This document shows, piece after piece, positions 63,802 through 64,000 of a stretch of 64,000 bases of DNA. Numbering within the stretch: the stretch's first letter is position 1; each line of letters begins with the position of its first letter. Source of the stretch: Erinaceus europaeus (Eukaryota > Chordata > Mammalia > Eulipotyphla > Erinaceidae). Location of the stretch: assembly GCF_950295315.1 (NCBI RefSeq), contig NC_080164.1:63192042-63256041 (forward strand), given 5' to 3'. The position numbers and the translations under genes are program-made. Under the pieces are notes generated by a model, which saw nothing but the letters and a program-made list of their open reading frames with translations, had not been told where the DNA came from and did no database searches.

Positions 63802-64000
63802 GTAGGTGGCATTTGACTTTCTCTCCTAGATCTTACTTTCTTGGACAGAGGCTTTGACCATCAAGTGGCATGGAACCCAGCCTCTGCCCCCATCAACACA
63901 AGCATCCTTCAGACCATGCCAAGAAAGCCAAAGGCCAGAGCCTCGCACAAGCCAGGTCAGGAAGCCTTTCTAGGGACTCTGATGAGGGCAGGTTAGGTCA
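63802..64000 (+). other. REEP1: REEP1 intron 6 (start)
   Basis: First 199 bp of the last intron. No repeat or further exon recognised. Confidence 0.85.

Overview
This is a mammalian nuclear window, almost certainly from the European hedgehog (Erinaceus europaeus) or a close relative. Two things point there. The sequence is packed with the tRNA-derived SINE families typical of hedgehog, and it carries fragments of a non-LTR retrotransposon that matches, as I remember it, the Vingi element described from hedgehog. The one protein-coding gene is REEP1 on the plus strand, the ER-shaping receptor expression-enhancing protein 1. Five internal exons are present (exons 2 to 6 by human numbering, c.33 to c.595), all with intact splice sites and in phase. 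Exon 1 (first 32 coding nt) lies upstream and the last coding exon downstream.

Layout: intron 1 tail 1-26987; exon 2 26988-27060; intron 2; exon 3 33391-33467; intron 3; exon 4 41652-41772; intron 4; exon 5 49500-49613; intron 5; exon 6 63624-63801; start of intron 6 to 64000. No other functional gene is visible. Nearly all other open frames are translations of SINE copies.

Repeat labels used below are mine. SINE-A: long tRNA-like element with a CAA/AAT-rich 3' half, sometimes followed by a 'ctccaggagcagtggatt' tail. SINE-B: same head, shorter, tail AATAAATAAATAAAGAT. SINE-C: core 'agcataatggttatgcaa'. SINE-D: core 'ggaggtggcgcagtggat'. SINE-E: older relatives. Repeat R: a 0.5-1.5 kb hedgehog interspersed repeat I cannot name. 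A, B and D carry AATAAA followed by T-rich 3' ends. Many copies have exact target-site duplications (TSDs), which I give where found. L1 3' ends, two ERV LTRs, a possible env remnant, MER5A and MIR are also present.

Most interesting: (1) several short retrocopies that keep only the 5' part of a pol III RNA, have no A-tail, and are flanked by TSDs: 5S rRNA (34018), a tRNA-Val 5' half (62686), and SINE heads (56672, 48265); (2) three Vingi-type insertions, one with an 11-bp TSD; (3) a DBI/ACBP processed pseudogene split by a SINE, and a second, unidentified processed pseudogene; (4) a 51-nt in-frame candidate cassette exon in REEP1 intron 5 with good splice signals; (5) a run of five head-to-tail SINE-C copies; (6) inverted SINE-A copies closely flanking exon 2, and a SINE inserted 40 bp from the exon 5 acceptor.
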